From positions 6,668,649 through 6,732,648 of the forward strand of contig NW_025062477.1 of the NCBI RefSeq assembly GCF_000002995.4: a stretch of DNA of 64,000 nt, written 5' to 3'. The DNA comes from Brugia malayi. Taxonomy: Eukaryota; Nematoda; Chromadorea; Rhabditida; Onchocercidae. The notes beneath the pieces are model-generated. The model saw nothing but the letters and a program-made list of their open reading frames with translations, was not told the origin of the DNA and made no database searches. The position numbers and the translations under genes were made by a program. Positions 61,736-64,000 of the stretch are shown here, in pieces. Numbering within the stretch: position 1 is the first letter of the stretch; each line of letters begins with the position of its first letter.

Positions 61736-63697
61736 ATTCCTAAAATTAATAAAAATAGAAACAGTAAATTCTTAACCCTATTTAACGATATAAACACTCA
61801 TCAAACACAGATTTTTCTTAACTACTTTGAACTGTTCTTCATTTACTGTATGGTTATGGTATTTGAAAGCACTCATCAAAACTAATTACAGACAACATAA
61901 CAAATAGCTTAGTGAGAAACAATGTCAACCAATCTGCGGAAACCCAACTAAGTCCCAAATGAATATATAGGTCTTTTGCTTCCCACCTAAAATGTGTATT
62001 TAACTTCATCTAATAATATCTTCTATAATGAAATAAAGAACTGTACTCTACAACATGAAGAGAATGAAATAAACAGTTTGAAATTACTCATTAAAAGATA
62101 TCATTACCTTCACACAAAGTTGTTTGAAGGAAAATCTGAATTCGACCACTATTTGTTCTTGATCATCCACGGACTGTCATTTAGGAATAAAATTTATAGA
62201 TAATATCTTTATTTCATGACCTGACACAAAACGGGTTTACTTAAATTATACGGCCTTCTTTCTTGAAATAGACATTAGCAGCAGACATTACCGAATTTTT
62301 TATACATGCTTTTACAAGATTTAATGGTAAAGGCTCTTCAACAGCTAATTCGGAAATTAAGTACTATTGATTTAATTTCCAAAATTGTAGCAGAATATGA
62401 GCGCTGATATTAGTAAGGACAGTGCTGGGATTGGTTGAAGTTCCGAGAGAAGAGTAATGTTATCGTCAAGGATACAAACAGGTTGCACACACTACACGCA
62501 CATGAATGCGCATACACATATACAGACACATACACGCACATCATATATGCATACGTACATACATACACACACAAAGTTTGTCACAGAAAATTTTACAAGG
62601 CATGTATGAGCCATTTGGAATATTCGCACCTTCCACGAAAGGGAGGAGGTGCGAGAGCGCAAACAAAAACGATACAAATGACCATTTGGACAACATAGAT
62701 AAAGTGCCGTAATCATTGAAAACTTTTGGAATATGAACGATTCGGACAAAAAAAAAAGAAAATCCACAAGTCATAGAGACTGGGTAAGTATTAATTTAAA
62801 AATCCAAATTAATCCTAGCAAGTAAGTGACTTCATGAATGAAAGTGTAATGTAAAATCTTACCACATTATTGCTTAGAAGATCAAACCACAGTCGCAGAC
62901 TTCCAATCAACTTTTATTACTGACGGTAACTGACAGGTAACAGTTAACCTTAACAGCATTTGAAGATGTAGAATAAAGAAGTCATTGATCGATGTGTTCA
63001 CATTTAATATGAAGTAGTCCATCAGCCTGCATCGAACACGACACCGCTAAGAATAACTCTGAAAGTACGTCGATGAGTTGTTTAAATAATGAATATGTTA
63101 GTGATGGCAGGAATCATTTAATCAGTCATTGAAAGTGCAAAAGTCAAGTCGATCGTCCTCTTTCTTCTTTTTCTCTTCCGAAATTTATAGATAAATTACA
63201 GAAAAGTTAACTCAAATTTGAGCATGTAACAACCCTTCCTTTAGAAAATTTTCAGTGACAATGACTAGACAGTTAATTGGATGTGATAGACTGTTAAGTA
63301 TGTGCAGTACAGGTGTATAGTCAGGAGATAAGGTAGTGGAGAAGTGCAAGAGGGATGAGAAAGCAGGAAGCGCTTCAGGAAAGGTCACTCGCGAGTAGGC
63401 TGAGAAGTTGCGATAATCGACTGAGTGAACGCATATTCTTCTCTTCCCTTGTGCAGTCATACAGCGCAGAGGCAGCAGAGAAATAGCGGAAAGAGCAGCA
63501 ATTATCCTTGTTCCTTACTCTTCCGGTCTTTCTGAGGTCGGTGAGGCCTTTCGGACGGAATAGCTGGAGCAGAAGTGAGTGCTAACTAGTTGAAGTGAAA
63601 GGTGGGAGAGGGTTGCTATTAGCGGTGCAGGAAGTGACCATTACTGTTGTAGGGTTGACCGTTCATGATTTCGACGAACGTTGCAGGTGCAGAAACA
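61736..63697. other. Divergent spacer with microsatellite
   Basis: About 2 kb between two genes pointing away from each other, so it likely holds both promoters. A CA-rich microsatellite lies at 62485-62574. The minus-strand frames at 63212-63460 and 63619-63882 show no family and overlap the carrier leader. No gene recognised. Confidence 0.45.
62485..62574. repeat. CA / CATA-type microsatellite
   Basis: About 90 bp made of CACA, ACGCACA, CATATA and ACATACATACA units. Open frames across it on both strands are composition artefacts. Confidence 0.85.
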
Positions 63698-64000
63698 ATG
63701 TCAGTGCAGTCTAGGGAACAGCGTCTCAGTCGATGGTACTTTGGTGGTACAGCGTCTGCTGGTGCAGCAATGTGCACGCATCCACTTGATTTACTTAAGG
63801 TTAGCCAAGCAGTATTGTACTCGTGAAGGCTCTTATCATGATCCATAAGGTCTTTTAGGTACATCTGCAAACTCAACAACATGGTCAGGTTGGTATTTTT
63901 GAAATGACGATGAAAATTATTCGAAGCGATGGCATTCGAGGTCTCTATAATGGCATTTCAGCCTCTCTGTTAAGACAGGTAATATACGAAACATTTTCAT
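63698..64000 (+). CDS. SLC25A10: Mitochondrial dicarboxylate carrier (5' part)
   Basis: Inner-membrane antiporter exchanging malate or succinate for phosphate or sulfate. Two exons are in the window: 63698-63799 and 63859-63978, giving the first 74 residues; the rest lies beyond the edge. The sequence SRWYFGGTASAGAAMCTHPL followed by DLLKVHLQTQQ is the diagnostic first repeat of SLC25A10, with the carrier signature PxDxxK (PLDLLK). The second exon continues with GIRGLYNGISASLLRQ, the short matrix helix of repeat one. The start is the first ATG after a gttgcag acceptor at about 63686, again compatible with trans-splicing. Confidence 0.93.

Noticed and set aside
62435..62774. Open frames on both strands over the CA repeat
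   Set aside because: Produced by the microsatellite, with Tyr/Thr/His or Cys/Val repeats.
1..64000. tRNA, rRNA and CRISPR features
   Set aside because: No cloverleaf A/B-box pairs, rRNA segments or regularly spaced repeats were noticed by eye; a dedicated scan could still find a tRNA.

Overview
The window reads as nuclear DNA of a parasitic nematode, most likely a filarial or other spirurid worm. It is strongly AT-rich, genes are split into many short exons, introns are mostly short and end in TTTTCAG or TTTTAG, poly-A and poly-T runs are frequent, and one gene encodes a nematode Clc-like tetraspan protein. Species level is inference only. No tRNA, rRNA or CRISPR array was seen.

I rebuilt gene models by hand from homology and splice phase; total lengths divide by three for nearly all of them. 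Left block (1-23 kb, plus strand): the 3' end of an unidentified gene, mitochondrial prolyl-tRNA synthetase (PARS2), tRNA guanine-37 N1-methyltransferase (TRM5), a DMAC2/ATP-synthase-subunit-s-like leucine-rich-repeat protein, a Pao/BEL LTR retrotransposon, a proline-rich protein with an apparent RG-rich tail, and the inner-membrane translocase TIM23. Middle block (24-43 kb): TAF5 of TFIID on the minus strand, a repeat-rich spacer, NAA60 on the minus strand, then MRPL38 and an SH3BGR-family protein on the plus strand.

Right block (43-64 kb): a repeat-rich accessory region with a decayed, internally deleted second BEL-type element carrying an envelope-like remnant and an LTR with unusually long inverted ends. 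It is followed by a minus-strand coding-like region with in-frame stops, a small minus-strand gene not recognised from homology, a secreted class 3 lipase, a Clc-like (claudin-like) membrane protein on the minus strand, and the first two exons of the mitochondrial dicarboxylate carrier SLC25A10, which runs off the end.

Six recognised host genes (PARS2, TRM5, DMAC2-like, TIM23, MRPL38, SLC25A10) act wholly or partly in mitochondria: translation of the mitochondrial genome, tRNA modification, respiratory-complex assembly, protein import and metabolite exchange. Two genes (TIM23 and the proline-rich gene) each need a one-base correction to keep frame, which suggests residual draft-assembly errors; the two retroelements carry true-looking decay. 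No clearly new biological system was found. The strongest unexplained items are the uncharacterised minus-strand genes at 54.7-58.3 kb, the long-inverted-end LTR, and the mosaic duplications near 30 kb.
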